Position numbers and translations under genes: made by a program. Positions 13,052 to 21,148 of a stretch of DNA of 62,412 bases are shown here, one piece after another. Origin of the DNA: a virus. The DNA lies in IMG/VR virus record IMGVR_UViG_3300042344_000078, positions 1-62,412 of that record, one strand, 5' to 3'. Position 1 is the first letter of the stretch. Each line of letters begins with the position of its first letter. The notes under the pieces are model-generated. The model was not told where the DNA came from, did not search any database, and saw nothing but the letters and a program-made list of their open reading frames with translations.

Positions 13052-13485
13052 CCATGAGTTGGGAAGATTACTTTATGGACTTGGCTTGCAAGATAGCCGA
13101 GCGGTCTAAAGACCCGAGCACCAAGGTCGGCTGCGTTGTGGTGACTGAGGATAAGGTCATCGCTGCCACTGGCTATAACGGTATCCCTCGCGGTGTCGAA
13201 GATAAGCATGAACGTATGGAGAGGCCAGCTAAATATCTATGGACAGCCCATGCAGAGGAAAATGCTGTGGCTCACGCAGCGCGTGTGGGCGCACGATTAA
13301 AAGGTGGGTCGGCGTTCGTGACCCATGAGCCATGCAGTCGGTGTGCGAGGTCACTTATTCAAGCTGGCATTATCCAAGTTCATGTCGGCCCCGGCACTAC
13401 CAAGATGCCAGAAGAAGAATTTGAAGTGTCTCGCATTATGTTCGAGGAAGCTGGAGTAAAGGTGTACCGCGATGGTCTTATATAA
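13048..13485 (+). CDS. dCMP deaminase
   Basis: A 145-residue cytidine/deoxycytidylate deaminase-fold protein. Zinc ligands and catalytic glutamate are seen in HAE (H68, E70) and PCSRC (C96, C99); STKVGCVVV and NGIPRGV are typical of phage and bacterial dCMP deaminases. It makes dUMP, the precursor of dTTP, to feed phage DNA synthesis. No thymidylate synthase gene is visible, so the host enzyme is presumably used. It overlaps the next gene by 14 bases. Confidence 0.9.
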   Translation: MTMSWEDYFMDLACKIAERSKDPSTKVGCVVVTEDKVIAATGYNGIPRGVEDKHERMERPAKYLWTAHAEENAVAHAARVGARLKGGSAFVTHEPCSRCARSLIQAGIIQVHVGPGTTKMPEEEFEVSRIMFEEAGVKVYRDGLI

Positions 13486-13744
13486 ACTAGATAAACAAAT
13501 CGTAAGTGATCTCCGTAAAGAAGCAGAGGAATGTATCGACCCGATCTTGCTTAAATATAATCTGCGTTGGGAGCATGTGTTCGCACACGACCGAGCAGCC
13601 TTATACGTTTTGGCAAGGCAGGAAATATATACCTCCATCCGTACGCGGTTGCGTTGGTCATACCCGAAGATAGGTCGGCTGTTTAACAGGGATCATGCGT
13701 CGATCCTAAATGCAGTGCGGCGATATAAAAATATAAAGAGATAA
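13472..13744 (+). CDS. DnaA domain IV-like DNA-binding protein
   Basis: A 90-residue protein whose C-terminal half has the helix-turn-helix pattern of the DnaA DNA-binding domain: YPKIGRLFNRDHASILNAVR, where RDHASIL parallels the GRDHTTV signature of DnaA. It has no ATPase domain. Such stand-alone domains could bind DnaA-box-like sequences and either recruit replication proteins to a phage origin or compete with host DnaA. AAAGGTG lies upstream of the start. It sits between the dCMP deaminase and the RecB-like nuclease in the replication module. Confidence 0.7.
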   Translation: MVLYKLDKQIVSDLRKEAEECIDPILLKYNLRWEHVFAHDRAALYVLARQEIYTSIRTRLRWSYPKIGRLFNRDHASILNAVRRYKNIKR

Positions 13745-13748
13745 TACA

Positions 13749-14414
13749 ATGAACCTTAGTCATTCCTACTCATCAATGAAGCTATACGAGAACTGTCCAT
13801 ATCGGTACTACCATCAGCGTATAGCTAAGACGGTGGTGGATCAGGGTGGCGAAGCAAGTCAGCATGGAGAACGCGTACATAAATATCTTGAAGATAGAGT
13901 GAACGACAAGGTTGAATTACCCGAAGAACTTAGCCATGTCGAACCAATCGTAGAGTCACTAGAGAATCTATCTAAGGATGGAATCCTACGGGCCGAAGCA
14001 GAGATGACTCTGACGGTTGACTTTACGCCAACAACTTGGTGGGCGAAGGACGCATGGATGCGTTCGAAGCTGGACATCCTCATATCCAAAGACACAACGG
14101 CTGTTGTCGCAGACTGGAAAACAGGGAAGCGTAGACCAGACTTCGCACAGTTGGAGTTATTTGCGTTGCAAGTGTTCGCGCACTACCCGCACATCAACAA
14201 GGTCACATCCAGTTTCATCTGGATCAAAGACATCGCTATGGATCGCAGGACATACACACGTAAAGACCAGCATGAACTGTGGAACAAAGTGCTGACCAAA
14301 ACGCAGCGCATTGAACACTCACTTGAGTGTGAGAACTGGCCCGCTAAACCGAGCGGGCTGTGTGGATACTGCCCATGTAAAAATTTTTGTGAGTTCGCTT
14401 ACGTTAGAACTTGA
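13749..14414 (+). CDS. RecB/Cas4-like PD-(D/E)XK nuclease with Fe-S cysteines
   Basis: A 221-residue nuclease. N-terminal C16 (YENCPYRYYH), H44 in the QHGERVH helix, D109 (KLDIL), catalytic D122-W-K124 (VADWKTGK), Q134, and a late cluster C205, C208, C210, C214 (CGYCPCKNFC) of which three with C16 could bind 4Fe-4S. This is the layout of Cas4/AddB-type exonucleases. It likely resects DNA ends for recombination or helps degrade host DNA. It has the same fold as the gene at 130 but only distant similarity, so it is not a recent copy. Confidence 0.85.
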   Translation: MNLSHSYSSMKLYENCPYRYYHQRIAKTVVDQGGEASQHGERVHKYLEDRVNDKVELPEELSHVEPIVESLENLSKDGILRAEAEMTLTVDFTPTTWWAKDAWMRSKLDILISKDTTAVVADWKTGKRRPDFAQLELFALQVFAHYPHINKVTSSFIWIKDIAMDRRTYTRKDQHELWNKVLTKTQRIEHSLECENWPAKPSGLCGYCPCKNFCEFAYVRT

Positions 14415-14440
14415 CACCTGTGTAAAGTAGGAACAATATA

Positions 14441-14746
14441 ATGGCTACACCCGAAGCGAAAATAAAGCTGAAGGTCGATAGGGCTTTGCAACAACTGAAG
14501 ATTTGGTTCTTCAGTCCGCAAGCCGGTCCGTTTGGTAGAGCAGGTATCCCAGATAGGATACTCTGCGTGAACGGGCATTTTGTTGGGATAGAATGTAAAG
14601 CGGATAGGTCGAAGAAACCTACCCGCTTGCAGGTAGATTGTATGCGTAAGATAGAACAAGCCGGGGGAAAGTGTTTCGTTGTCTACGATGATGAGGCACT
14701 GGTTGAAGCAATAGAATATATTAAAGAGGCGATGAAATGCTTGTAG
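14441..14746 (+). CDS. VRR-NUC domain nuclease
   Basis: A 101-residue stand-alone VRR-NUC protein of the PD-(D/E)XK superfamily. Key residues are E5 near the start, GIPDRI with D38, the ECK triad E51/K53, and Q64 (PTRLQ). Phage proteins of this kind are thought to cut branched or Holliday-like DNA and often lie next to an SNF2-type helicase, as here: the helicase start overlaps its end by ten bases. TAGGA is upstream of the start. Confidence 0.9.
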   Translation: MATPEAKIKLKVDRALQQLKIWFFSPQAGPFGRAGIPDRILCVNGHFVGIECKADRSKKPTRLQVDCMRKIEQAGGKCFVVYDDEALVEAIEYIKEAMKCL

Positions 14747-16281
14747 TCGAAAGAGCCAAAGCGCTTGCGCTAAAGCTAGACTACCCAGCGCGTGTGCTGG
14801 AGACAATACCTACTGCCAAGATGCTGCGCCCTAATATCATTGTGGCTCCGCATCGGCTGGATGAAGTGCGCGTGTTACGCAACATGGGCATCGACGCTCC
14901 GTCGCCTATACTGCACTACTATGATTGGCCCGGTAGGTTCCAGCCGTTCGAACACCAGAAAGAGACGGCTGCGTTTCTTACGGTTAACCAACGTGCGTTG
15001 GTGCTTAATGAGATTGGTACTGGCAAAACCCAGAGTTCACTGTGGGCTGCTGACTATCTGATTAAAACCAAACAGGTTAAGAAGGTTCTAATTATCTCTC
15101 CGCTCTCTACACTAGAGCGCGTGTGGGGTGACGCTATCTTCTTTGGCTTTCCGAACCGTAAAGCTGTCGTCTTGCATGGCACAGCCGAACGTAGACGCAA
15201 GCTGCTCAAGAGTGACGCTGACTTCTACATCATTAACCATGACGGCTTTCCGATTATATCAGAGATTACGAATGGCATGTTCGACCTAATCATCGTGGAC
15301 GAGGCCGCAGTGTTACGCAACCACAGCACAATGCGTTACCGCGTAATGCGTAAGTACATGGAACGCAATCCAGATACACGTTTGTGGTTGATGACCGGTA
15401 CGCCTACGCCTAATGATCCGACCGACGCATGGACGCTATCCAGACTGGTCAATAGCCCGTTCATACCATCTAGCTTCACTGCCTTTAGAGATCAGGTGAT
15501 GATGAAGGTTGGTATGTATAAGTGGACGCCGCGTCCGAACAGTATGGAGCTTGTCAAGAACGTACTGCAACCGGCTGTGCGCTATACCAGAGATGAATGT
15601 TTCGATCTGCCTGACACCATAACGCAGACACGTAAGGTTGAACTGACACCCGACCAGAGAAAGCATTATCAGGCGATGATTCGCCATCTGGTTACTGAGT
15701 CTGGCACTGAGGCTGGCACCATCACGGCTGTCAACGAAGCAGTCAAGATGCAGAAACTTGTGCAGATAGCTTGTGGCGTAGCGTACGATGATGATGGCAC
15801 CAACGTCGAACTTGAATGTGCGCCGCGAGTTAATCTGGTTAAGGAACTTATAGAGGAGGCTGGAGAAAAGGTTATCGTGTTCGTCCCACTGACCGGGACA
15901 TTGGAGATGTTAGAGCGTGAGTTGTCTAAGCATTGGACTGTCGGCGTCGTCAACGGCTCTGTCAGTTCGTCGAAGCGCAATGCTATCTTCCATAACTTTC
16001 AGAACGAAAGTGATCCCCATGTGTTGATCGCGCATCCTGCCACGATGGCGCATGGGTTAACGCTGACATCTGCGAGTACTGTGATCTGGTATGGGCCAGT
16101 GACTAGCAACGAACAGTATGTTCAGGCAAACGGTCGCATCGAACGTATTGGCAAGCGGCATGTATCGAATGTCATCCACATAGAGGCGACTGAACTAGAG
16201 CATAAGATGTACAGCAGACTTATGAATAAGCAAAAGCTACAAGGTCTGTTGTTGGATTTGATACAACAAGAAACACGTTAA
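14737..16281 (+). CDS. SNF2-family superfamily 2 helicase
   Basis: A 514-residue helicase with two RecA-like domains. Motif I is NEIGTGKT (91-98), motif II DEAA (188-191), motif III MTGTP (219-223), and motif VI lies in QANGRIERIGK near the C-terminal quarter. Motif Ia-like ISPLSTL follows Walker A. Phage SNF2 helicases are linked to branch migration and recombination-dependent replication, and the overlap with the VRR-NUC gene suggests that the two work on the same branched DNA. Confidence 0.9.
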   Translation: MLVVERAKALALKLDYPARVLETIPTAKMLRPNIIVAPHRLDEVRVLRNMGIDAPSPILHYYDWPGRFQPFEHQKETAAFLTVNQRALVLNEIGTGKTQSSLWAADYLIKTKQVKKVLIISPLSTLERVWGDAIFFGFPNRKAVVLHGTAERRRKLLKSDADFYIINHDGFPIISEITNGMFDLIIVDEAAVLRNHSTMRYRVMRKYMERNPDTRLWLMTGTPTPNDPTDAWTLSRLVNSPFIPSSFTAFRDQVMMKVGMYKWTPRPNSMELVKNVLQPAVRYTRDECFDLPDTITQTRKVELTPDQRKHYQAMIRHLVTESGTEAGTITAVNEAVKMQKLVQIACGVAYDDDGTNVELECAPRVNLVKELIEEAGEKVIVFVPLTGTLEMLERELSKHWTVGVVNGSVSSSKRNAIFHNFQNESDPHVLIAHPATMAHGLTLTSASTVIWYGPVTSNEQYVQANGRIERIGKRHVSNVIHIEATELEHKMYSRLMNKQKLQGLLLDLIQQETR

Positions 16282-16292
16282 GAGGTAAGGCA

Positions 16293-16694
16293 ATGGATGT
16301 AACAGTGGAACAGGTCGTCGCGGCCTATATGAAACTGCGCGATAAGAAGAAAGCTATCGAAGCCGAGGCTGATAGCAAAGTGCAAGAAATTGTGCAGAAG
16401 ATGGAGAAGTTCGAGACTTGGATAAGGGAGAAAGCCACCGAGCAGGGGGTTACATCCTTCAAGACCAACGCTGGTACTGCGTTCTTAACCACGGTTGACT
16501 TTGCCAACGTCGCTGATTGGGATGCAGTCCTGTCATTCATCAAAACAAATGAAGCGTACGATATGCTTGAGCGCCGCATCAGCAAGACCGCAGTGCGTAG
16601 CTATATCGAAGCGCATAAGGAAGTACCCACTGGCGTTAACTATGGCACCAAGTTGAGTGTCAATGTCCGCAAGCCAGCGGCGAAAGGAGAGTGA
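16293..16694 (+). CDS. Unknown phage protein with N-terminal coiled coil, 133 aa
   Basis: A 133-residue protein: the first half is helical and charged (KLRDKKKAIEAEADSKVQEI), the second half mixed, with GVTSFKTNAGTAFLTTVDFA and a basic end VNVRKPAAKGE. AGAGGTAAGG precedes the start. This architecture resembles small phage proteins found next to recombination genes, and its coiled-coil front half recalls Gam-like nuclease inhibitors, but no signature confirms that. It lies between the helicase and the probable ssDNA-binding protein. Confidence 0.7.
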   Translation: MDVTVEQVVAAYMKLRDKKKAIEAEADSKVQEIVQKMEKFETWIREKATEQGVTSFKTNAGTAFLTTVDFANVADWDAVLSFIKTNEAYDMLERRISKTAVRSYIEAHKEVPTGVNYGTKLSVNVRKPAAKGE

Positions 16695-16698
16695 GGCA

Positions 16699-16962
16699 AT
16701 GGGAAAGAAACAAAAGTGGGCGTCATCGCAAGTAACCCAAGCGTATCCCGGTGGCATATATCCAGCGGATGTGATCGACAAGTTCAATCCGAATCACTGC
16801 GCTAGGGCAGCGTTCATAGTCTACGAAATCCAGAATGGATACTTGCTTAGAACAGAAGTCTTAGATGAGTCACCATCTAAGATGATCTACTGCAAGAGCA
16901 TACAGGAATTGTCAGAACAAATCCTGACATCACAGGCGCAAATGCGTCTTAACCTTAAGTAA
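16699..16962 (+). CDS. Unknown small protein, 87 aa
   Basis: An 87-residue protein, start at 16699 chosen because AAAGGAGAG lies upstream; an alternative start at 16657 would overlap the previous gene. It contains AYPGGIYPADVIDKFNPNHC, an alpha/beta middle and a helical end. No known family is recognised. It lies ten bases before the ssDNA-binding candidate, so it probably shares its expression. Confidence 0.6.
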   Translation: MGKKQKWASSQVTQAYPGGIYPADVIDKFNPNHCARAAFIVYEIQNGYLLRTEVLDESPSKMIYCKSIQELSEQILTSQAQMRLNLK

Positions 16963-16971
16963 GAGGACAAC

Positions 16972-17946
16972 ATGAGCAATCTTATTCCCGCTAACATTCA
17001 GGTTCCGGCTCACATCGCTAAGCGTATGGGTCAGCCTTCGGCTCTGGCTACCGCCATCATGGGTGGCATCGGTGGTGGTGAGTCGTTCCCGCGCATCTCG
17101 ATTAAGGGTAGCCGTTTCCGTATCAAGGATGGTGACGCCGAGACTGTGCTGGAAACCACTGCGCTCGACGTTATCACCGTCGGCGCTAACCCGCATCCGT
17201 CGAAGACGTACTATGCTTCTGACTGGGACCCCAACGCTGAACCGGCTGCGCCTGATTGCTACTCGCTGAACGGTGTACGTCCGAACCCTGACGTTGCTGA
17301 ACCGCAGAATGACATCTGCGCTACGTGTGAGTGGAACAAGTTTGGTTCTGCCAAGAATGGTAATGGTAAGCGTTGCGCTGATAAGAAGCGTCTTGCTGTC
17401 GTCGCTGCCGACGATCCGACCGGACCGATCTATCTTCTTGAGGTTACTGCGACGGCTATGAAAAGCCTCAACGTGTACCAGAAAGAATTGATTATGCGCG
17501 GCATGGGGCCGGAGGTTGTTCGCACTCGTGTGTCGTTTGATACAGACGCCACGTATCCTAAGTTGCAGTTTGGTTTCGGTGGGTTCTTAGATGAAGAAAC
17601 TATTGATGCAGTTGCGCCGCTGTTCAACTCCGACAAGGTTAAGGAGATCACAGGTGAGTCTGCTTCTGCAGCGGTCGCGGCTATTCCCGCACCCAAGGAA
17701 GCTCCGAAGCCAGTGCTTGTCAAAGCCGCAGCTAAACCCGAACCTGTGCAGGTTGAAGAAGCTGAAGCAGAGGAAGCACCTAAACCGATCCGTGGTTTCG
17801 GCGCTGCAAAAGCGAAGCCCGTTGCGCAAGAATCTGCTAAACCCAAAGCAGCGGCTAAAGTTGCGCCCGTTAAAGCGGAGAGCGTTAGCGATATAGCTGA
17901 CGAAATCGCTGGCTTGCTTGGCGAGATGGACGCGGACGATGCTTGA
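16972..17946 (+). CDS. Probable ssDNA-binding protein with cysteine motif and acidic tail
   Basis: A 324-residue protein with an ordered N-terminal part (to about 225) holding C96, C116, C119 and C135, a likely zinc site (CATCEWNKFG plus GKRCADKK). It is followed by an Ala/Pro/Lys/Glu-rich linker of about 80 residues and an acidic end EIAGLLGEMDADDA. A folded domain, flexible linker and acidic C-terminal tip are hallmarks of ssDNA-binding proteins, whose tip recruits other replication proteins. Gene position inside the replication module agrees. No OB-fold can be proven by eye. Confidence 0.65.
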   Translation: MSNLIPANIQVPAHIAKRMGQPSALATAIMGGIGGGESFPRISIKGSRFRIKDGDAETVLETTALDVITVGANPHPSKTYYASDWDPNAEPAAPDCYSLNGVRPNPDVAEPQNDICATCEWNKFGSAKNGNGKRCADKKRLAVVAADDPTGPIYLLEVTATAMKSLNVYQKELIMRGMGPEVVRTRVSFDTDATYPKLQFGFGGFLDEETIDAVAPLFNSDKVKEITGESASAAVAAIPAPKEAPKPVLVKAAAKPEPVQVEEAEAEEAPKPIRGFGAAKAKPVAQESAKPKAAAKVAPVKAESVSDIADEIAGLLGEMDADDA

Positions 17947-18220
17947 CCAGATAGACTTTGCTAAAGTCGAGGTGCTGCGTAAACATCTAATGATTACGCA
18001 GAACGACATGGCGCAAATCTTCGGTGTATCTAGGATTACATACCTTAGTTGGATCAAAGGTACACCGCTTCGCCAAAAGAACTTGACTAACGCAAAGCGA
18101 ATCATTCGTCGTCTCATTGGTCTTGTGAAAGACCACGACTGGCCGTCGTTAGAAGTACGCAAGTTAGAACACCAAGATAGATTACAAAGACTACTTGCGG
18201 CGCTTGAGTACGGCGCGTAA
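17939..18220 (+). CDS. XRE/Cro-like helix-turn-helix regulator
   Basis: A 93-residue protein. The ATG at 17939, overlapping the previous stop by eight bases and preceded by GAGATGGA, is preferred over a TTG at 17918. Residues about 10-45 contain an XRE-type helix-turn-helix (LMITQNDMAQIFGVSRITYL) followed by WIKG and a basic helical part. It may repress or activate phage promoters and is one candidate for the protein that binds the TTGTG-N9-CACAA sites; the ribbon-helix-helix-like protein at 56988 is the other. A terminator follows. Confidence 0.75.
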   Translation: MLDQIDFAKVEVLRKHLMITQNDMAQIFGVSRITYLSWIKGTPLRQKNLTNAKRIIRRLIGLVKDHDWPSLEVRKLEHQDRLQRLLAALEYGA

Positions 18221-18231
18221 ACTCAAACATT

Positions 18232-18256
18232 CGGGGAGGTAAAACCTCCCCGTTTT
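18232..18256 (+). terminator. Rho-independent terminator
   Basis: CGGGGAGGT (18232-18240), loop AAA, ACCTCCCCG (18244-18252), then TTTT. The perfect 9-bp stem lies between the regulator gene and the primase gene, whose start is only ten bases beyond. Confidence 0.85.
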
Positions 18257-18265
18257 CATCATGCC

Positions 18266-21148
18266 GTGGACATCACTATGAATACGTTGGATTTTCTTCA
18301 GCGGGTACTTCCATCTGATGGGTACTATGTCGCCGTTGCGATTAAGAATAAAAAAGTTTTGCTGCACCGCTTTGTGGACAACATAGTATCTCTAGAGACG
18401 GTAGTAGACGGTATCAGTGCTGGTGGTGGCAATGCGTACTTCGCAGTTGCATCATTTGTTACAAACACTGGCGGTCGAAAACAAGATAATGTGCATAGCT
18501 TAAAGTCTTTATATCTAGATATTGATTGCGGTGTGGATAAACCATACCTCACCCAGCGCGATGGGCTTAAAGCCTTATCCACATTTGTTAAAGAGACGCA
18601 GCTTCCGACGCCAATGATTGTCTCATCGGGCAACGGACTCCATGCGTACTGGATTCTAGATCGTGAGTTGCCGCGTGATGAATGGCAACCGCTGGCCGAC
18701 GCACTGAAGAACGCAACGCAGCAGCTTAAGTTTGAGGTTGATCCCGTGGTGCCAGCCGACAGCGCCCGCATACTGCGGCCAGTCGGGACGATCAATACGA
18801 AGGGCGGGGAACTTGTAACTAGTTTGTTAGCAAAGGATGAGACACACAACGTAGAATATATTGACAGGATACTGTCGCCGTATCGTGTTAACCAAATAAA
18901 GATAAGACCACCGAGCGCGCAGTTCACTCCACTGATTGATCTCAGCACCAAGACTGAGTTCCCCCCGACCAGCGCCGCTGCGATGGTGGATAAATGCCAG
19001 CAGATTCGGTGGGGTGTAGAGAACCAGAAGAAAGTCCAAGAGCCATTCTGGTACGCCTTGCTGGGCATCGCCGCCTATTGCGAAGACCCAGAGGCCACTG
19101 CCGTGGCATGGAGTAAAGACCACCCAGAGTACAGCTACGATAAGACTGTAGCTAAGCTAGAGCATTGGAAGGCGTCAGTCTCAGGGCCGACAACCTGCAA
19201 CAAGTTTCAAGAACTGCGTTCAAGTGGATGCGACAAATGCAAGTTCAAAGGAAGCATAACAACTCCCTGCTCGATTGGCGTAACATATAAGTCTGTTGAG
19301 ATTGATCCTTCCGCACCCGACGAAGTGGCCCACCTCACGCCACTACCACGGGCATACAAACGCGCTAGCGACGGTGGCATTAAGCAGACGATTGACAGCA
19401 CCGACGTAGACATTTGCCCCTTCGACCTGTACCCCGTTGGCTATGGGCGCGACGAAGCGCTGGGCTACGAGACTGTGCGGTATAGGTGGAACAGACCCCA
19501 TGCTGGGTGGCAACCACTGGTATTCAGGCAAGCCTACCTAGCTGACGGAAGCCGCGAGTTCGCGTCGGCCATCGCAGACCAAGGCATTGTGCTACTCCAC
19601 AAACATCAGACGGAAAAATTCCAGATGCTTCTGCGCACCTACATGGATGAACTGCGTAAGATGAAAGCCATGACCAACATCCACACTTCTATGGGGTGGA
19701 AGGATGATAGGTCACAATTCCTAATTGGCGACACGCTGTTCAGACGGCACGACGATGGCTCTGTATCGGAAGAAGTTGTCTCGATCTCGCAGACATCGAA
19801 CCGCGCAGCCCCTACCATGTACGGCGTATCTGGTACGTTGGAAGAAGCCACCAACTTCACCAGCATTATTGATAAAGGCAGACTGCCCATCCAAGGATGG
19901 GCTATGATGATTGGTCTGGCGGCACCGATGTTCGAGTTCACCGGCATCAAGGGCTTGACCATCAATCTGTACGGGCCGTCAGGGTCAGGCAAGTCATTAG
20001 CTCAGCTTATGATTCAGTCCCTATGGGGCAATCCTGATATGCTCCATTACGCATCCAAGTTTACACACAATGCCCTCTATGCCCGCATGGGTCTATGCAA
20101 CAACCTGCCCATGACGATTGATGAAGCCACCACGATGGCGGCTAAAGACATCGGTGATTTCCTGTACGATGTGTCGCAGGGTAGAGAGAAGGCTCGACTG
20201 ACTCGCACTGCAGAGGAACGCAACGCCCGTACGTGGCGGTTACCCTGTATAACATCTGCCAATAAGTCTCTGAATGCCTCGCTTATATCGACTGGCTTGG
20301 AGACCGACGCTCAGATGATGCGCCTCTTTGAGATCACAGTCACCCCGCATCCGTTATTCGAGAAGTCTACAGATGCAGGACAACGTATTTATAACTTCGT
20401 GTCAGTCCATTATGGGACTATTGGTCGGGCCTTCATCCGCAAGCTGTTGGAGATTGGTGCTGAAGACTTAGCCACCATCATTGATAACCACAAGGCTGAG
20501 TTCACCAAGAAGTATAACTGCAAGTTCGAAGGCACCGAACGGTTCTGGGAGCAGAGTGTTATCCTCGCTGACCTAGCTGGCAAGCTGGCCTGCGAGTGGG
20601 GGCTGTTCAAGTTTGACTATACCAAATGCACCAATGCTGTCCTGTCACAGATGGGTTCGATCCGTAAGAATGTGCAGGAGAATGTCACGGATTCCTTCGA
20701 CCTGATCTCTGAGTACCTTAATGCTCATAGCGAGGCAACGATTATCGCTACCCATACTGGTGGTAGCAAGGTGTATGTAGATACCACCCGGCTACCGCGT
20801 AAGGATGTGCGTGTTAGATTTGATCTGTACCGCCCGTCGCATTCCGATCCCTATGAACGAGGCGTTGTCCTGCTGGATAAGACGCACTTCAAACGCTGGC
20901 TCTCCAACAACGGAGCCGATATGCGTACCGTAATGAAAGACATCATAGCGGCGAACGCAGATGCTACGCCCAAGATTGGCAAGGCTTATCTAGCCAAAGA
21001 CTCGTCGATCAAACTGGGCCAGACCTACGTTATTGGTGTCAGTCTACAGCACCCGCGCCTTGTCGGCATCCTTACTGACAAGGATGACAACGCCATCAAC
21101 AACGATCTGGCTGGCTTAACGGTGCTGCAAGGAGGAAGGGTAGATTAG
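18266..21148 (+). CDS. Primase-polymerase/helicase fusion protein
   Basis: A 960-residue replication protein. The N-terminal part looks like an AEP prim-pol: YLDIDCG with D85 and D87, SGNGLHAYW with H126, and ADSARILRPVGT. The C-terminal half is an ATPase of the DUF927/SF3-like kind, with Walker A GPSGSGKS at about 570-577. It would prime and unwind DNA at the replication fork. The start is uncertain: GTG at 18266 or ATG at 18278, neither with a clear ribosome-binding site, and a terminator lies just upstream, so expression may be held low or need read-through. Its stop overlaps the stop of the convergent virion gene. Confidence 0.85.
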   Translation: MDITMNTLDFLQRVLPSDGYYVAVAIKNKKVLLHRFVDNIVSLETVVDGISAGGGNAYFAVASFVTNTGGRKQDNVHSLKSLYLDIDCGVDKPYLTQRDGLKALSTFVKETQLPTPMIVSSGNGLHAYWILDRELPRDEWQPLADALKNATQQLKFEVDPVVPADSARILRPVGTINTKGGELVTSLLAKDETHNVEYIDRILSPYRVNQIKIRPPSAQFTPLIDLSTKTEFPPTSAAAMVDKCQQIRWGVENQKKVQEPFWYALLGIAAYCEDPEATAVAWSKDHPEYSYDKTVAKLEHWKASVSGPTTCNKFQELRSSGCDKCKFKGSITTPCSIGVTYKSVEIDPSAPDEVAHLTPLPRAYKRASDGGIKQTIDSTDVDICPFDLYPVGYGRDEALGYETVRYRWNRPHAGWQPLVFRQAYLADGSREFASAIADQGIVLLHKHQTEKFQMLLRTYMDELRKMKAMTNIHTSMGWKDDRSQFLIGDTLFRRHDDGSVSEEVVSISQTSNRAAPTMYGVSGTLEEATNFTSIIDKGRLPIQGWAMMIGLAAPMFEFTGIKGLTINLYGPSGSGKSLAQLMIQSLWGNPDMLHYASKFTHNALYARMGLCNNLPMTIDEATTMAAKDIGDFLYDVSQGREKARLTRTAEERNARTWRLPCITSANKSLNASLISTGLETDAQMMRLFEITVTPHPLFEKSTDAGQRIYNFVSVHYGTIGRAFIRKLLEIGAEDLATIIDNHKAEFTKKYNCKFEGTERFWEQSVILADLAGKLACEWGLFKFDYTKCTNAVLSQMGSIRKNVQENVTDSFDLISEYLNAHSEATIIATHTGGSKVYVDTTRLPRKDVRVRFDLYRPSHSDPYERGVVLLDKTHFKRWLSNNGADMRTVMKDIIAANADATPKIGKAYLAKDSSIKLGQTYVIGVSLQHPRLVGILTDKDDNAINNDLAGLTVLQGGRVD

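Noticed and set aside
14411-14443. Promoter TTGACA followed by TATAAT before the VRR-NUC gene
   Set aside because: The TATAAT lies 20 bp from the -35 and overlaps the start codon; the 17-bp alternative CAATAT is weak. A partial operator (CTGTG-N9-AACAA) at 14418 is most likely chance.
17939-18220. Lysogeny repressor of a temperate phage
   Set aside because: An XRE-like protein alone is not enough; there is no integrase, excisionase or attachment site in the window.
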